Positions 28,431 to 37,131 of a stretch of 64,000 nt of DNA are shown here, in pieces. How positions within the stretch are numbered: position 1 is the stretch's first letter; each line of letters begins with the position of its first letter. The translations under genes and the position numbers were made by a program. The notes under the pieces were generated by a model. That model made no database searches and had not been told where the DNA came from. It worked only from the letters and a program-made list of their open reading frames with translations. This DNA is from Micromonospora echinaurantiaca (GTDB taxonomy: Bacteria; Actinomycetota; Actinomycetes; Mycobacteriales; Micromonosporaceae). The stretch lies in assembly GCF_900090235.1 (NCBI RefSeq), contig NZ_LT607750.1, forward strand, positions 558,001 to 622,000. The letters are read 5' to 3'.

Positions 28431-28964
28431 ATGCCTGACATACGACCCACGGTGGGCTCCGGCGCGCTGGTCCTCAACGCCACCTACGAGCCGCTGTGTG
28501 TCGTGTCCGTCCGTCGTGCCGCCATCCTCGTGCTCTCCGCCAAGGCCGTCTGTGTCGCCGACGGCGACGGCATCCTGCACAGCGCCCGCAACGCGTTACC
28601 GGTGCCGTCGGTCGTCCGGCTCACCCGGTTCGTCCGGGTGCCCTACCGCACCCACGTCGGACTGTCCCGCCGGGCGATCTTCGCCCGGGACGGCTGGCGG
28701 TGCGCGTACTGCCGAGGGCCGGCGGAGACCATCGACCACGTCTTCCCGCGCAGCCGGGGTGGCCGGCACGCCTGGGAGAACGTCGTGGCGGCCTGCGCGA
28801 AATGCAACCACACCAAGGGCGACAAGACCCCGGCCGAGCTGGGTTGGCGACTGCACGCGCTGCCGGCCGCCCCGAAAGGCGTCGCCTGGCGGGTGCTGGG
28901 CCACCGGGCCCCCGATCCGCGCTGGGCCGACTGGCTCGACCTGCGGGAGCCCGAGGCGGCCTGA
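28431..28964 (+). CDS. HNH endonuclease
   Basis: The protein has 177 residues. The N-terminal half (SGALVLNATYEPLCVVSVRRA) is the conserved lead region of a large actinobacterial HNH family. The nuclease domain has CAYCRGPAETIDHVFPRSRGG and NVVAACAKCNHTKGD: two CxxC zinc pairs, the catalytic DH and the HNH asparagine and histidine. The role in vivo is unknown; such genes are mostly chromosomal and not tied to phage. The ATG at 28431 has a good ribosome site 9 nt upstream; GTG 28422 is an alternative. Confidence 0.9.
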   Translation: MPDIRPTVGSGALVLNATYEPLCVVSVRRAAILVLSAKAVCVADGDGILHSARNALPVPSVVRLTRFVRVPYRTHVGLSRRAIFARDGWRCAYCRGPAETIDHVFPRSRGGRHAWENVVAACAKCNHTKGDKTPAELGWRLHALPAAPKGVAWRVLGHRAPDPRWADWLDLREPEAA

Positions 28965-28970
28965 TCCCGC

Positions 28971-29807
28971 TCATCCGGTGCGCGCCCGCACCAGGGTGGC
29001 GAAGACCACCACGTTGTCGGCGTAACCGGTCTCGCCGCCGATCCAGCGTCCGCCACAGGTGATCAGGCGCAGGTTGGGGCGGCTGAAGTCGCCGTACACC
29101 TCGTCCACCGGCAACCGCTCCTTGTCGAACCGCTCCACCGAGTTCACCTCGAAGACCGCCACCGAGCCGTCCTCGCGGCTGACCTCGACCGGATCGCCGG
29201 CGCGCAGCTCACGCAACTGGTGGAACACCGCCGGTCCGGTGTTGGTGTCGACGTGCCCGACGATGACGGCCGGCCCGTACTGGCCCGGGGTCGGGCCCTG
29301 GTCGTACCAGCCGGCCTCCTGGGCGCGGGCGGCGTCCGGCACGGCGATGCTGCCGTCCGGGGCGATGCCCACGTTGTGCACGGGCGCCGCCAGGTCGATC
29401 GGTTGGCTGCTGATGCCCACCGGTCGGCTGGCCGCCAGCACCGGGAACTTCTTCGGCGGTGGCCGCAAGCCCGCGGTGAACCGGTCGGGCAGGACGTGGA
29501 TCCCGGTGACCCGCTCCACCCCGAGCATCGCGATGATCAGCGCCATCAGGGTGCCGATCACCAGCACCGGCAGCCCCGGCCCGGCGTCGGCCAGCCGGCG
29601 GCCGGCGGCCCAGCGGTGCCGCGGCCGGGGCGGCAGCGGTTGGGCGGCCGGGTCGGGCGTGGCCACGCTGGCCGTGACGGCCTGCCCGGCCACCCGGCGC
29701 AGCCGGCCGGTGGCGGCCACCACCACCCGGCGGGACGCCCGCAGCGCCCGCCGGGCGGCCGCCCGGCGCGGATCCGGTCGCGGGTTACGCGCGCGAGAAC
29801 CGGCCAT
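28971..29807 (-). CDS. Class F sortase
   Basis: The protein has 278 residues. A basic cytoplasmic N-terminus and a membrane helix near residues 80-97 are followed by the sortase domain. VIVGHVDTNTGPAVFHQL holds the catalytic histidine, and LRLITCGGRW the cysteine; the basic residue of the triad is probably just before or after the cysteine strand. This architecture fits actinobacterial class F sortases, which attach proteins to the wall or act without a clear sorting motif. The partner gene just upstream encodes a secreted protein with a C-terminal anchor, a likely substrate. Confidence 0.88.
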   Translation of the reverse strand: MAGSRARNPRPDPRRAAARRALRASRRVVVAATGRLRRVAGQAVTASVATPDPAAQPLPPRPRHRWAAGRRLADAGPGLPVLVIGTLMALIIAMLGVERVTGIHVLPDRFTAGLRPPPKKFPVLAASRPVGISSQPIDLAAPVHNVGIAPDGSIAVPDAARAQEAGWYDQGPTPGQYGPAVIVGHVDTNTGPAVFHQLRELRAGDPVEVSREDGSVAVFEVNSVERFDKERLPVDEVYGDFSRPNLRLITCGGRWIGGETGYADNVVVFATLVRARTG

Positions 29808-29818
29808 GGCGGCGGCGG

Positions 29819-30358
29819 TCAGGAACCGGCCCCGGTCCGACGACGGTTGCCGAACAGCCCGAAGGCGACCACGAGGGCGACCGCGGCGACGCCGCCGACC
29901 AGCAGCAGCGAGCCGGTGCCCCGGCCGTCGGAGGTGCCCCCGCCCCCGGTCGCCGGCCCCTTGGTGGGCTGTTCCATGTCGAGCACGGTCAGCGTGGTGG
30001 TGGCGGTGTTGTTGTTCTGGCAGCGCAGGTTGACCGGATAGTCACCGGGCTCCTTGCCGTTCGGAACGGTCGCCTTGCCGGTCAGGAAGCCGTTGTCCGG
30101 CCGGAGCACCACCCGGCCGAACGCGTCCGACTGCACCTCGGCCTCCCGGTTGTTGCCGTCGTCGCAGCTGGCCCGGATGTTCACCCGGCTGCCCGCCTGC
30201 ACGCTGTTCGGCGTCACCTCGACGAAGGCGTTCTCGCCCGCCCGGGCCGGCGCCGCGCCGACCAGGACGAAAGCCCCGATCAGGAGACACACCCCGAACA
30301 GCCGGATGATGGTCGACGGGGCGCAGAGCACGCCTCCGTACGGTCGCAGACCCCGCAT
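29819..30358 (-). CDS. Secreted, C-terminally anchored protein (likely sortase partner)
   Basis: The protein has 179 residues. The N-terminal signal has the hydrophobic core LFGVCLLIGAFVLVGAAP ending in ARA. The mature domain (about 45-135) has two cysteines that may pair (RASCDD and NLRCQN) and an Ig-like beta pattern. A glycine-rich linker GPATGGGGTSDGRGTG, a membrane helix and the tail NRRRTGAGS end it. This is a sorting-signal layout, but there is no strict LPXTG. The ATG at 30358 has GGGAGGGAGG just upstream. The sortase gene starts 11 bp after this stop, supporting a functional pair. Confidence 0.82.
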   Translation of the reverse strand: MRGLRPYGGVLCAPSTIIRLFGVCLLIGAFVLVGAAPARAGENAFVEVTPNSVQAGSRVNIRASCDDGNNREAEVQSDAFGRVVLRPDNGFLTGKATVPNGKEPGDYPVNLRCQNNNTATTTLTVLDMEQPTKGPATGGGGTSDGRGTGSLLLVGGVAAVALVVAFGLFGNRRRTGAGS

Positions 30359-30443
30359 GATCCTCCCTCCCGGCACCGGTGTACCGGTCCTGCTGGGGCG
30401 ACCCGGCGTGCTTTCCCCCTGCGTGCGGGGCTAACCGGTCCGG

Positions 30444-30911
30444 TCAGCGGCGGCGGGCGGTGGGGCCGTGGGCGGGCGGCAGCGGGGTGACCGGATGCCA
30501 GTCCAGCGGGGTGGAGAGCACCATCGTGCTGGACGGCTGGCCGTACGGGGCGAGCCGGTCGATCACCGCCTCGAACTCGTCGATCGAGCCGGCCGCGACC
30601 TTGAGCATGCTGCACGCGTCGCCGGTGATCCGGTGGATCTCCAGGATCTCCGGCCAGTCGGCGACCTCCGGGTCGTGCAGGATGCACCGGGCGCCGTAGC
30701 AGGACATCCGGATCAGCGCGACCACTGTGCGTCCGGCCCGGGTCAGGTCGACGTGCGCGTGGTAGCCGGTGATGATGCCGGACTCCTCCAGCCGGCGGAC
30801 CCGCTCGGCCACCGCGGGCGGTGACAGGTGCACCCGCCGGGACAGCTCGCTGAAGGAGAGCCGCGCGTCGGCCTGCAGTTCGCGCAGCAGCGCCCAGTCC
30901 ATGTCGTCCAT
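30444..30911 (-). CDS. Lrp/AsnC-family regulator, probably of the kynurenine operon
   Basis: The protein has 155 residues. The N-terminal helix-turn-helix LSFSELSRRVHLSPPAVAERV is followed by the wing (GIITGYHAHVDL) and the RAM ligand-binding domain with ALIRMSCYGARC and ITGDACSMLKVAAGS. It is divergent from kynA across 146 bp. In Pseudomonas and Burkholderia, Lrp-type KynR regulators next to kyn genes respond to kynurenine, so the same job is inferred here. The C-terminal 25 residues are a proline and arginine-rich extension. Confidence 0.88.
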   Translation of the reverse strand: MDDMDWALLRELQADARLSFSELSRRVHLSPPAVAERVRRLEESGIITGYHAHVDLTRAGRTVVALIRMSCYGARCILHDPEVADWPEILEIHRITGDACSMLKVAAGSIDEFEAVIDRLAPYGQPSSTMVLSTPLDWHPVTPLPPAHGPTARRR

Positions 30912-31057
30912 GAGCAGACCTTACGTTCTCCAACCGGAACCTTCGAACCGCCTTCGGAACGGCAGGCCGTCCCGGCGCAGCGCCGTTGAACAGGCATTCC
31001 GATCAGTGCTGCGACCGGGAGATCATGTCGCCACCCGGCTCACGGAGGAGACGACAG
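30912..31057. promoter_or_regulatory. Divergent lrp-kynA promoter region
   Basis: This 146-bp gap contains GTTC...GAAC type inverted repeats around 30922-30962, plausible Lrp sites, although I cannot define a firm operator. GGAGG at 31044-31048 is the kynA ribosome site. Confidence 0.4.
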
Positions 31058-31960
31058 GTGAAGCAGACGGAGCTGCCGGCGCCCGCGCCGGCCGCGGTGG
31101 TGCGCCCCACCACCCCGCAGCAGCGGGCCGCTCGGGCGCAGCGCAACGGCGGTAAGCCGACGCTGGAGTTCACCGAGCGGGTGCCCTACGACGCGTACGT
31201 CCGGGCCAGCACCCTGCACCGGTTGCAGGAACCGCTCAGCGACGACCCGGGCGAGATGTCGTTCCTGGTGGTCAGCCAGATCATGGAGCTGTACTTCAAG
31301 CTCACCTGCCACGAGCTGCGGGAGACCCAGCGGCTGCTGCGGGCCGACCGGGTCTGGGACGCGTTGGCCCCGCTGCGCCGCGCCGCCCTGCACCTGGAGG
31401 GGTTGAACGCGGCCTGGAAGGGGCTGCGCTGGATGACCCCGGCCGACTTCAACCGGTTCCGCAACCTGCTCGGCGAGGGCTCCGGCTTCCAGTCGGCGAT
31501 GTACCGCCACCTGGAGTTCCTGCTCGGGCTCCGGGACCCGGCGCTGATCCGGCCGTTCCGCCGGCACACCGAGGTGTACGCCGAACTGACCGCCACCCTG
31601 GCCGCGCCGAGCGTCTGGGACGACGTGCTCGCCCTGCTCGCCCGGCACGGCCACGACCTCCCGGCCGAGCTGCTGGAGCGGGACGTGGCCGTCGAGCACG
31701 AGCCGCACGCCGCGGTGGAGGCGGCCTGGGTGCGGATCTACGCCGACGCCGGACCGGAGAACCACCTGCGGCTGCTGGGCGAGGCGCTGACCGAGGTGGC
31801 CGAGCAGTTCGGTGACTGGCGGCAGCACCACATCAAGGCCGTGCAGCGGACAATGGGCGCCAAGGTCGGCAGCGGCGGCTCCGCCGGTCTGGCGTGGTTG
31901 CAGCGCAGCATGGCCCGGGTGGTCTTCCCCGAGCTGTGGTCGGCCCGGACCGCGATGTGA
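31058..31960 (+). CDS. kynA: Tryptophan 2,3-dioxygenase
   Basis: A heme enzyme of 300 residues that opens the indole ring of L-tryptophan to N-formylkynurenine, the first step of the operon. SFLVVSQIMELYFKLTCHEL is the conserved N-terminal heme pocket, and HHIKAVQRTMGAKVGSGGSA contains the distal and substrate-carboxylate contacts with GSGGS. The proximal heme histidine is in this C-terminal part. The GTG at 31058 is preceded by GGAGG at 9 nt; the first 45 residues are a disordered leader. kynU begins 14 bp after the stop. Confidence 0.94.
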   Translation: MKQTELPAPAPAAVVRPTTPQQRAARAQRNGGKPTLEFTERVPYDAYVRASTLHRLQEPLSDDPGEMSFLVVSQIMELYFKLTCHELRETQRLLRADRVWDALAPLRRAALHLEGLNAAWKGLRWMTPADFNRFRNLLGEGSGFQSAMYRHLEFLLGLRDPALIRPFRRHTEVYAELTATLAAPSVWDDVLALLARHGHDLPAELLERDVAVEHEPHAAVEAAWVRIYADAGPENHLRLLGEALTEVAEQFGDWRQHHIKAVQRTMGAKVGSGGSAGLAWLQRSMARVVFPELWSARTAM

Positions 31961-31974
31961 CCGGAGAACGCGAC

Positions 31975-33273
31975 ATGGACACCCCCGCACCCCTCGCCGC
32001 CGGCGAGGCCGAGGCGCGGCGCCTCGACGCCGCCGACCCCGGCCACCGCCACCTGTTCCACGTGCCGCCGGCCGAAGGCGGCCGGTACCCCGAGGTGGCC
32101 TACCTGGCCGGCAACTCGCTCGGGCTGCAACCCCGGGCCACCCGCACCGAACTCCTCGCCGACCTCGACGCCTGGAGCCGGCTCGGCGTCGAGGGGCACC
32201 TGGAGGCGGAGCGGCCCTGGTTGCCGTACCACGAACTGCTCACCGGGCCGGCCGCGCGACTGGTCGGCGCCCGGCCCGCGGAGACCGTGGTGATGAACTC
32301 GCTCACCGTCAACCTGCACCTGCTGATGGTCAGCTTCTACCGGCCGGCCGGCGCCCGGACCCGGATCGTCATCGAGGACAGCGCCTTCCCCTCGGACAGC
32401 TACGCGGTGCGCAGCCAGGCTCGGTTCCACGGGCTCGACCCCGACGAGACGGTGGTCCGGCTCCGGCCCCGCCCGGGCGAGGACACCCTGCGCACCGAGG
32501 ACGTCACCGGCTACCTCGCCGCCGAGGGCGACCGGGTGGCGTTGGTGCTGCTCGGCGGGGTCAACTACCTCACCGGCGAGCTGATGGACATCCCGGCGAT
32601 CACCGCCGCCGGCCGGGCCGCCGGAGCGGTGGTCGGCTGGGACCTGGCGCACGCCGCCGGCAACGTCCCGCTCGCCCTGCACGACTGGGACGTCGACTTC
32701 GCCGCGTGGTGCTCGTACAAGTACCTCAACTCCGGCCCCGGCGCGCTGGCCGGCGTCTTCGTCCACGAGCGACACCTCGGTGACCCGGGCCTGCCGCGCT
32801 TCGAGGGCTGGTGGAGCACCGAGGCGGCCACCCGGTTCGAGATGACCCCGGTCTCCCGGCCACCGGCCACCGTGGAGGCCTGGCAGATCTCCAACCCGCC
32901 GATCTTCGCGATGGGCCCGGTGCGGACCTCGCTGGAGATCTTCGACGCGGTCGGCATGACCGCCCTGCGCGAGCGCAGCGTCCGGCTCACCGGCTACCTG
33001 GAGCGGCTGCTCGACGAGGTGACCGTGACCCGGCCGCTGACCGTGGTCACCCCGCGCGAGCCGGAGCGCCGCGGTTGCCAGCTGTCCGTGCGGATCGGCG
33101 CCGGCAGCGCGGCCGAGCTGACCAAGCGGCTGCGCCACGAGCACGGCGTGATCGCCGACGCCCGGGAGCCGGACGTGGTCCGGTTCGCCCCGGTGCCGCT
33201 CTACTCCACGTACCACGACTGCTGGCGGGTCGCCACGGCGCTCGCCGCGACCGTCGGGGAGGTGCCGGCATGA
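31975..33273 (+). CDS. kynU: Kynureninase
   Basis: A PLP enzyme of 432 residues that cleaves kynurenine, or here 3-hydroxykynurenine, to (3-hydroxy)anthranilate and alanine. The cofactor lysine is in WCSYKYLNSGPG, and VGWDLAHAAGN has the aspartate and histidine that contact the pyridine ring. YLAGNSLGLQPRAT is the family N-terminal motif. The ATG at 31975 follows GGAGAACGCGAC. The stop overlaps the next ATG (ATGA), giving tight coupling to kmo. Confidence 0.95.
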   Translation: MDTPAPLAAGEAEARRLDAADPGHRHLFHVPPAEGGRYPEVAYLAGNSLGLQPRATRTELLADLDAWSRLGVEGHLEAERPWLPYHELLTGPAARLVGARPAETVVMNSLTVNLHLLMVSFYRPAGARTRIVIEDSAFPSDSYAVRSQARFHGLDPDETVVRLRPRPGEDTLRTEDVTGYLAAEGDRVALVLLGGVNYLTGELMDIPAITAAGRAAGAVVGWDLAHAAGNVPLALHDWDVDFAAWCSYKYLNSGPGALAGVFVHERHLGDPGLPRFEGWWSTEAATRFEMTPVSRPPATVEAWQISNPPIFAMGPVRTSLEIFDAVGMTALRERSVRLTGYLERLLDEVTVTRPLTVVTPREPERRGCQLSVRIGAGSAAELTKRLRHEHGVIADAREPDVVRFAPVPLYSTYHDCWRVATALAATVGEVPA

Positions 33274-34625
33274 GCACGCTGCCGAGTTCCGGCATGACCG
33301 AGCGGGACGAGATCGCGGTGGTCGGCGCCGGGCTGGCCGGCTGCCTGCTGGCCTGCTTCCTGGCCCGGCGCGGCTACCGGGTGGCGCTCTACGAGCGGCG
33401 GCCCGACCCGCGTACCGGGCGGGTCGAGCGGGGTCGCTCGATCAACCTGGCGCTCTCCGAGCGCGGCCTGGACGCGCTGCGCCGGATCGGGCTGGCCGAG
33501 CAGGTGATGGCGGACGCGCTGCCGATGCGCGGCCGCATGATCCACCCGGTTGACGGCGAGCCGCAGTTCCAGTCGTACAGCGCGGCCGGCACGCTGGCGA
33601 TCAACTCGATCAGCCGGGGCGCGCTGAACAACGCCCTGCTGGACGCCGCGGCCGCGCTGCCCGAGGTGCGGATCGCCTTCGACCACCGGCTGGTCGGCCT
33701 CGACCCGGCAACCGGGGAGATGACCTTCGAGACGCCGACGGGCAAGACGACCGCCGTCGCGCCGGTCGTGCTCGGCGCCGACGGCGCCGGTTCGGCGGTA
33801 CGCGGCCAGTTGCTCGGCCACGGCCTGCTCACCGAGAGCCTCGACTTCCTCGACTACGGCTACAAGGAGCTGACCATCCCGCCGCTGGGCGGCGACTTCG
33901 CCCTCGACCCCGAGGCGCTGCACATCTGGCCGCGCGGCACCTCGATGATGATCGCCCTGCCCAACCCGGACCGGTCGTTCACCTGCACGCTCTTCTGGCC
34001 CACCCACGGCACCGCCAGCTTCGCCTCGCTGGGCAGCCCGGCCGCGATCGAGCGGCACTTCGCCACCCACTACCCGGACCTGCCGCCGCTGGCGCCGAAC
34101 CTGGTCGACGACTACCAGCACAACCCGGTCGGCGTGCTCGGCACGGTGCGCTGCACCCCGTGGCAGGTGGGCGGCAAGGTCGGCCTGCTCGGCGACGCGG
34201 CGCACGCCATCGTGCCGTTCTACGGCCAGGGCGCGAACTGCGCGTTCGAGGATGTGGTGGAGCTGGACCGCTGCCTGGACGACTGCGCCGACGACTGGGC
34301 GGCCGCGCTGCCGCTGTTCCAGCAGCGCCGGCAGGACAACGCCGAGGCGATCGCCCGGATGGCGCTGACCAACTTCGTGGAGATGCGGGACAAGGTCGCC
34401 TCGCCGGTGTTCCAGCTGTGGCGGCGGGTGGAGCACGCACTGGAACGGGCGCTGCCCGGCCGGTACGTTTCGCAGTACGAGCTGGTCTCGTTCTCCACCA
34501 CCCCGTACGCGGAGGTGCGGCGGCGGGTGCGCCGGCAGCACCGGGTGCTGGGGGCGGTGGCCGCGGGTGCGGTGGCGGCGCTGGTTGGTGCGGTCGGTGC
34601 CGCGGTCAGCCGAGGGAGGCGCTGA
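33270..34625 (+). CDS. kmo: Kynurenine 3-monooxygenase
   Basis: A FAD monooxygenase of 451 residues that converts kynurenine to 3-hydroxykynurenine with NADPH and oxygen. VVGAGLAGCLLACFLARRG is the dinucleotide fold, and GLLGDAAHAIVPFYGQGANC is the second FAD motif. The last 30 residues form a hydrophobic helix (VLGAVAAGAVAALVGAVGAAV) ending SRGRR, a likely membrane anchor as in eukaryotic KMO. The ATG at 33270 overlaps the kynU stop and has GGGGAGG at 7 nt. The first eight codons (MSTLPSSG) precede a second ATG (33294) and look like a repeat-derived extension. Confidence 0.92.
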   Translation: MSTLPSSGMTERDEIAVVGAGLAGCLLACFLARRGYRVALYERRPDPRTGRVERGRSINLALSERGLDALRRIGLAEQVMADALPMRGRMIHPVDGEPQFQSYSAAGTLAINSISRGALNNALLDAAAALPEVRIAFDHRLVGLDPATGEMTFETPTGKTTAVAPVVLGADGAGSAVRGQLLGHGLLTESLDFLDYGYKELTIPPLGGDFALDPEALHIWPRGTSMMIALPNPDRSFTCTLFWPTHGTASFASLGSPAAIERHFATHYPDLPPLAPNLVDDYQHNPVGVLGTVRCTPWQVGGKVGLLGDAAHAIVPFYGQGANCAFEDVVELDRCLDDCADDWAAALPLFQQRRQDNAEAIARMALTNFVEMRDKVASPVFQLWRRVEHALERALPGRYVSQYELVSFSTTPYAEVRRRVRRQHRVLGAVAAGAVAALVGAVGAAVSRGRR

Positions 34626-36133
34626 TGACGACGGTCTGGGATCCCCGGTTGATGACCGGTCACGCGCCGGCCGGGCCGGGCCTGCTGCGCAACTTCGTCG
34701 GCGGCGAGTTCGTCGCGGCCGGCAGGACCTTCACCAAAGCCAGCCCGGTGACCGGGGAACCGGTCTTCGAGGTGGCCGAGGCCGACCGGTCCACGGTGGA
34801 CGACGCGGTGGCCGCCGCCCGGGCGGCGCTGCGCGGGCCGTGGGGTCGGATGGGCGAGCGGGAGCGGGCCGAGGTGCTGCGCCGGGTCGCCGACGAGCTG
34901 GAACGTCGCTTCGACGACCTGGTCACCGCCGAGGTGGCCGACACCGGCAAGGCCATCTCGCAGGCCCGCACCCTGGACATCCCGCGCGGGGCGGCCAACT
35001 TCCGGGCCTTCGCCGAGATCGTGGCGACCGCGCCGACGGAGTCGTTCACCACGGTCACCCCGACCGGCGGCCGGGCGCTGAACTACGCCGTCCGCAAGCC
35101 GGTCGGCGTGGTCGCGGTCATCGTGCCGTGGAACCTGCCGCTGCTGCTCCTCACCTGGAAGGTCGCCCCGGCGCTGGCCTGCGGCAACGCGGTGGTGGTG
35201 AAGCCGAGCGAGGAGACGCCCGCCTCGGCGGCGCTGCTCGCCGAGGTGATGGCCGCGGCCGGGGTGCCGGCCGGGGTCTTCAACCTGGTGCACGGCTTCG
35301 GCCCGGACTCGGCCGGGGAGTTCCTCACCCGGCACCCGGACGTCGACGCGATCACCTTCACCGGCGAGTCGGCCACCGGCAGCGCCATCATGCGGGCCGC
35401 CGCCGACGGGGTGAAGGCGGTCTCCTTCGAGCTCGGCGGCAAGAACGCCGGGCTGGTCTTCGCCGACGCCGACCTGGACGCGGCGGTGGCCGGCTCGGTC
35501 CGGTCCAGCTTCACCAACGGCGGCCAGGTCTGCCTCTGTACCGAGCGCGTCTACGTGCAGCGGCCGGTCTTCGCCGAGTTCACCGAGCGGCTGGCGAAGC
35601 GGGCCGCGGACCTGGCGTACGGGTGGCCGGCCGACGAGGCCACGGTGAACATGCCGCTGATCTCGCACACCCACCGGGACAAGGTGCTCGGCCACTACGC
35701 CCTGGCCCGCACCGAGGGCGCCGAGGTGCTGACCGGCGGCGGGGTGCCGGCGTTCGGCGACGCCCGCGACGGCGGGGCGTACGTGCAGCCGACGGTGCTC
35801 ACCGGGCTCGGCCCGGACGCCCGGACCAACCGCGAGGAGATCTTCGGTCCGGTGGTGCACGTGGCCCCGTTCGACACCGAGGAGGAGGCGTACGCGCTGG
35901 CCAACGGCACCGAGTACGGACTGGCCGCGACGGTGTGGACCCGGGACGTCGGCCGCGCGCACCGGGCCGGGGCCCGGCTGGACGCCGGCATCGTCTGGGT
36001 GAACACCTGGTTCCTGCGCGACCTGCGCACCCCGTTCGGCGGGGTGAAGGCGTCCGGCATCGGGCGCGAGGGCGGCCTGCACTCGCTGGACTTCTACTCC
36101 GAACTCACCAACGTCTGCGTGGACCTGTCATGA
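34625..36133 (+). CDS. nbaE: 2-Aminomuconate-6-semialdehyde dehydrogenase
   Basis: An aldehyde dehydrogenase of 502 residues. The catalytic glutamate is in VSFELGGKNAGL, the cysteine in SFTNGGQVCLCTERVYV, and PWNLPLLLLTWKVAPALACGN binds the NAD ribose. Within this operon it should oxidise 2-aminomuconate semialdehyde, produced by the decarboxylase encoded at 41112, to 2-aminomuconate. The start overlaps the kmo stop by one base (TGATG). Its own stop overlaps the ATG of the first 80-bp repeat, so the next enzyme gene is separated by the MIRU-like array. Substrate assignment rests on context. Confidence 0.9.
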   Translation: MTTVWDPRLMTGHAPAGPGLLRNFVGGEFVAAGRTFTKASPVTGEPVFEVAEADRSTVDDAVAAARAALRGPWGRMGERERAEVLRRVADELERRFDDLVTAEVADTGKAISQARTLDIPRGAANFRAFAEIVATAPTESFTTVTPTGGRALNYAVRKPVGVVAVIVPWNLPLLLLTWKVAPALACGNAVVVKPSEETPASAALLAEVMAAAGVPAGVFNLVHGFGPDSAGEFLTRHPDVDAITFTGESATGSAIMRAAADGVKAVSFELGGKNAGLVFADADLDAAVAGSVRSSFTNGGQVCLCTERVYVQRPVFAEFTERLAKRAADLAYGWPADEATVNMPLISHTHRDKVLGHYALARTEGAEVLTGGGVPAFGDARDGGAYVQPTVLTGLGPDARTNREEIFGPVVHVAPFDTEEEAYALANGTEYGLAATVWTRDVGRAHRAGARLDAGIVWVNTWFLRDLRTPFGGVKASGIGREGGLHSLDFYSELTNVCVDLS

Positions 36134-36292
36134 GCGAGCGCAGCGAGCGAATCATCAGGTGCAGTGCGGTGGAGCCTCATGGCGGCACGGAGCGAAGCGG
36201 AGTGCCGACATGAGCGAGCGCAGCGAGCGAATCATCAGGCGCAGTGCGGTGGAGCCTCAAGTCGGCTCCGAGCGAAGCGGGGAGCCGACATG
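36130..36292 (+). repeat. MIRU-like array between nbaE and the hydratase gene (80 + 80 bp)
   Basis: Two 80-bp units begin with ATGAGC at 36130 and 36210, and the ATG at 36290 is the start of the next enzyme. The first ATG overlaps the nbaE stop. Each unit is an open mini-ORF of 27 codons (starting MSERSERIIR) whose TGA overlaps the next ATG. The units end in GCGGAGTGCCGAC and GGGGAGCCGAC, supplying a ribosome site. Compared with the 13155 array, the first half carries one inserted and one deleted base that cancel, changing the peptide but not the 80-bp length. The second unit has changes in its last 30 bp. Confidence 0.9.
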
Positions 36293-37087
36293 AGCGATTA
36301 CGAGGCCGCGGCCCGGGAACTGGTCACGGCGCGGGAGAGCGGCAAGCCCTGCCCACCGCTGCGCGAGCGGCTGCTGCCCGAGGGGGACGTCACGTCCGCG
36401 TACGTGGTGCAGCAGCTCCAGGTGCGGCAGTGGCTGCAGCGCGGCCACCGGCGGGTCGGCGCGAAGATCGGGCTGACCTCCCGGGCGGTGCAGGAGAGCT
36501 TCGGCGTGTACCAGCCGGACTTCGGCGTGCTGCTGGACAGCATGGCGGTGCCCGACGGTGCGGAAATCGGCCTGGACCGGCTGCTCCAGCCCCGGGTGGA
36601 GGCGGAGGTCGCCTTCGTGCTCGGCGCCGACCTGCCCGACGAGCGGGTCACCACGGCCGACCTGACCCGCGCGGTCGACCACGTGCTGCCGGCGATCGAG
36701 ATCGTCGACTCCCGGGTCGCCGGCTGGGACATCTCCATCGTGGACACCGTCGCCGACAACGCCTCCAGCGGGCTGTTCGTGCTCGGCACCACGCCGCGCC
36801 GGCTCACCGACGTGGACCTGCGGCTCTGCGGGATGGTGCTGGAACACGCGGGGGAGCCGGTCTCGGTCGGCGCCGGGGCGGCCTGCCTGGGCAACCCGCT
36901 GCACGCGCTGGAGTGGCTGGCCCGCACGATGGCCCGCTCCGGCGACCCGCTGCGCGCCGGTGACGTGGTGCTCTCCGGGGCGCTCGGCCCGATGGTGCCG
37001 GTCACCCCCGGCGCGGCGTACGAGGCCCGGATCTCCGGCCTCGGCTCCGTCCGGACCTGTTTCTCGTCGTCGGAGGGGGCGTCGTGA
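36290..37087 (+). CDS. nbaH: 2-Oxopent-4-enoate hydratase (2-keto-4-pentenoate hydratase)
   Basis: A fumarylacetoacetate-hydrolase-fold protein of 265 residues. [20 protein letters not shown] is the conserved loop, and the metal-binding acidic residues lie in [11 protein letters not shown] and in [13 protein letters not shown]. It hydrates 2-oxopent-4-enoate to 4-hydroxy-2-oxovalerate, the aldolase substrate. It is distinguished from the decarboxylase homologue at 39125 by the IGLTSRAVQ and VLLDSM wording typical of MhpD/DmpE, though the two are related. The ATG at 36290 is supplied by the repeat array. Its stop overlaps the GTG of a short in-frame leader before the next gene. Confidence 0.88.
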   Translation: MSDYEAAARELVTARESGKPCPPLRERLLPEGDVTSAYVVQQLQVRQWLQRGHRRVGAKIGLTSRAVQESFGVYQPDFGVLLDSMAVPDGAEIGLDRLLQPRVEAEVAFVLGADLPDERVTTADLTRAVDHVLPAIEIVDSRVAGWDISIVDTVADNASSGLFVLGTTPRRLTDVDLRLCGMVLEHAGEPVSVGAGAACLGNPLHALEWLARTMARSGDPLRAGDVVLSGALGPMVPVTPGAAYEARISGLGSVRTCFSSSEGAS

Positions 37088-37131
37088 GCGCGCCGAGTGA
37101 GTCCGCGAGCCGCGCGAACGGAGGGCACGGC

